Of a stretch of DNA of 64,000 nucleotides, positions 63,653-64,000 are shown piece after piece. The notes under the pieces were generated by a model. It saw nothing but the letters and a program-made list of their open reading frames with translations, did no database searches and had not been told where the DNA came from. The translations under genes and the position numbers were made by a program. The DNA lies in the NCBI GenBank assembly GCA_009928665.1, contig SACF01000013.1:29928-93927 (forward strand), in the 5' to 3' direction. The stretch comes from Alphaproteobacteria bacterium. GTDB taxonomy: Bacteria > Bacteroidota > Bacteroidia > Bacteroidales > FEN-979. Numbering within the stretch: the stretch's first letter is position 1; each line of letters starts with the position of its first letter.

Positions 63653-63660
63653 TACCTTTG
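63653..63660 (+). promoter_or_regulatory. -7 promoter box candidate for the response regulator
   Basis: TACCTTTG matches TAnnTTTG, 23 bases before the ATG at 63684. The spacing agrees with other boxes in the window. Confidence 0.45.
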
Positions 63661-63683
63661 TTTCAAGGTAATCATCTCATTCC

Positions 63684-64000
63684 ATGATTAATTTTTTCAT
63701 GATCGACGACCATCCGGGGATGATCGAGGGAGTTGAATTTCATTTTTCATACCCCGATCATGATATTAAAATGGTTGGTTATGCCCTGAACATGGAGGAC
63801 GCCCTGAGGCAGTTGCCATCGCTGAAGGTCGATGTTATTCTTTTGGACCTGTTTCTCAAAACCGATCCGTCCCCTTTCGACAACTACCTAAGAATTATTC
63901 GGATCCTGCCCGGAATCCCCGTTGCAATTTATACTGCCGAATCCTCTCTTTGGTGGAAATATAATATGTTCCGCCTGGGTGTCAATGCCTATATCACCAA
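63684..64000 (+). CDS. NarL/LuxR-type response regulator, 3' part cut by window edge
   Basis: The 105 visible residues are a receiver domain: FFMIDDHPGMIEGVEFHF with the acidic pair D8-D9, the phosphoacceptor D55 in VDVILLDLFLKTD, the threonine in IAIYTAES-type strand (VAIYTAES) and GVNAYITK with the conserved lysine at the edge. The ATG at 63684 follows a -7-like box. The output domain lies beyond the window; a LuxR-type HTH is likely from the receiver type and from the related fragment at 57761-58084. Confidence 0.87.
   Translation, partial: MINFFMIDDHPGMIEGVEFHFSYPDHDIKMVGYALNMEDALRQLPSLKVDVILLDLFLKTDPSPFDNYLRIIRILPGIPVAIYTAESSLWWKYNMFRLGVNAYIT

Noticed and set aside
1..64000. tRNA, rRNA, CRISPR arrays and insertion sequences
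   Set aside because: None was recognised by eye on either strand; a tRNAscan or ISfinder search was not possible.

Overview
The window is a 64 kb stretch of a Bacteroidota chromosome, probably an uncultured member of or near Bacteroidales. The evidence is type IX secretion (T9SS) type A sorting domains on several secreted proteins, the phylum-typical order rpmG - DUF4295 - ftsY - rimO, a LytTR regulator with an LytS-like kinase, DUF5074 and FISUMP-domain proteins, and repeated TAnnTTTG boxes (the Bacteroidota sigma-factor -7 element) upstream of genes. No rRNA, tRNA, CRISPR array, insertion sequence or phage was recognised.

Region 1 (1-24.9 kb) is mostly housekeeping. It holds clpC (cut by the left edge), gyrA, a TPR protein, an epimerase/steroid-reductase-like pair, clpS, a Nudix CoA pyrophosphatase, and a three-gene surface locus that looks like vitamin B12 uptake (T9SS protein, BtuB-like TonB receptor, BtuG-like propeller). 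It continues with a MORN protein, rimO, ftsY, DUF4295, rpmG, a Xer recombinase, an SDR, a class III aminotransferase, aat, a C1 peptidase and a radical SAM protein. ClpC, ClpS and Aat are three players of the bacterial N-degron pathway. Between the steroid-reductase-like gene and clpS lies a roughly 386-base GC-rich segment. Read on the minus strand it folds into many GNRA-capped hairpins closed by complementary ends. I think it is a structured RNA of a class I cannot name.

Region 2 (24.9-50.9 kb) is rich in carbohydrate and cell-envelope functions. It has two large secreted (alpha/alpha)6-type glycosidases, a DUF2961 (GH172-type) lipoprotein, a CAP-SPOR fusion, a glycosidase-like protein fused to a formylglycine-generating-enzyme-like domain, a sodium:solute symporter, a metallophosphoesterase, an M23 peptidase, a lipoprotein aldose 1-epimerase, PPK2, an Ntn amidohydrolase and a 1202-residue surface protein. 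No SusC/SusD pair is present, so this is not a classical polysaccharide utilisation locus; uptake could instead use the symporter.

Region 3 (50.9-57.8 kb) has a polytopic glycosyltransferase-like membrane protein, a LytS/LytTR two-component pair and a GH38-like alpha-mannosidase.

Region 4 (57.8-64 kb) is a zone of gene turnover around T9SS cargo genes. It contains a broken LuxR-type regulator fragment, two orphan signal peptides, an internally deleted copy of a neighbouring cargo gene, an apparently 5'-truncated gene and an orphan T9SS sorting tail. An apparently intact response regulator runs off the right edge.
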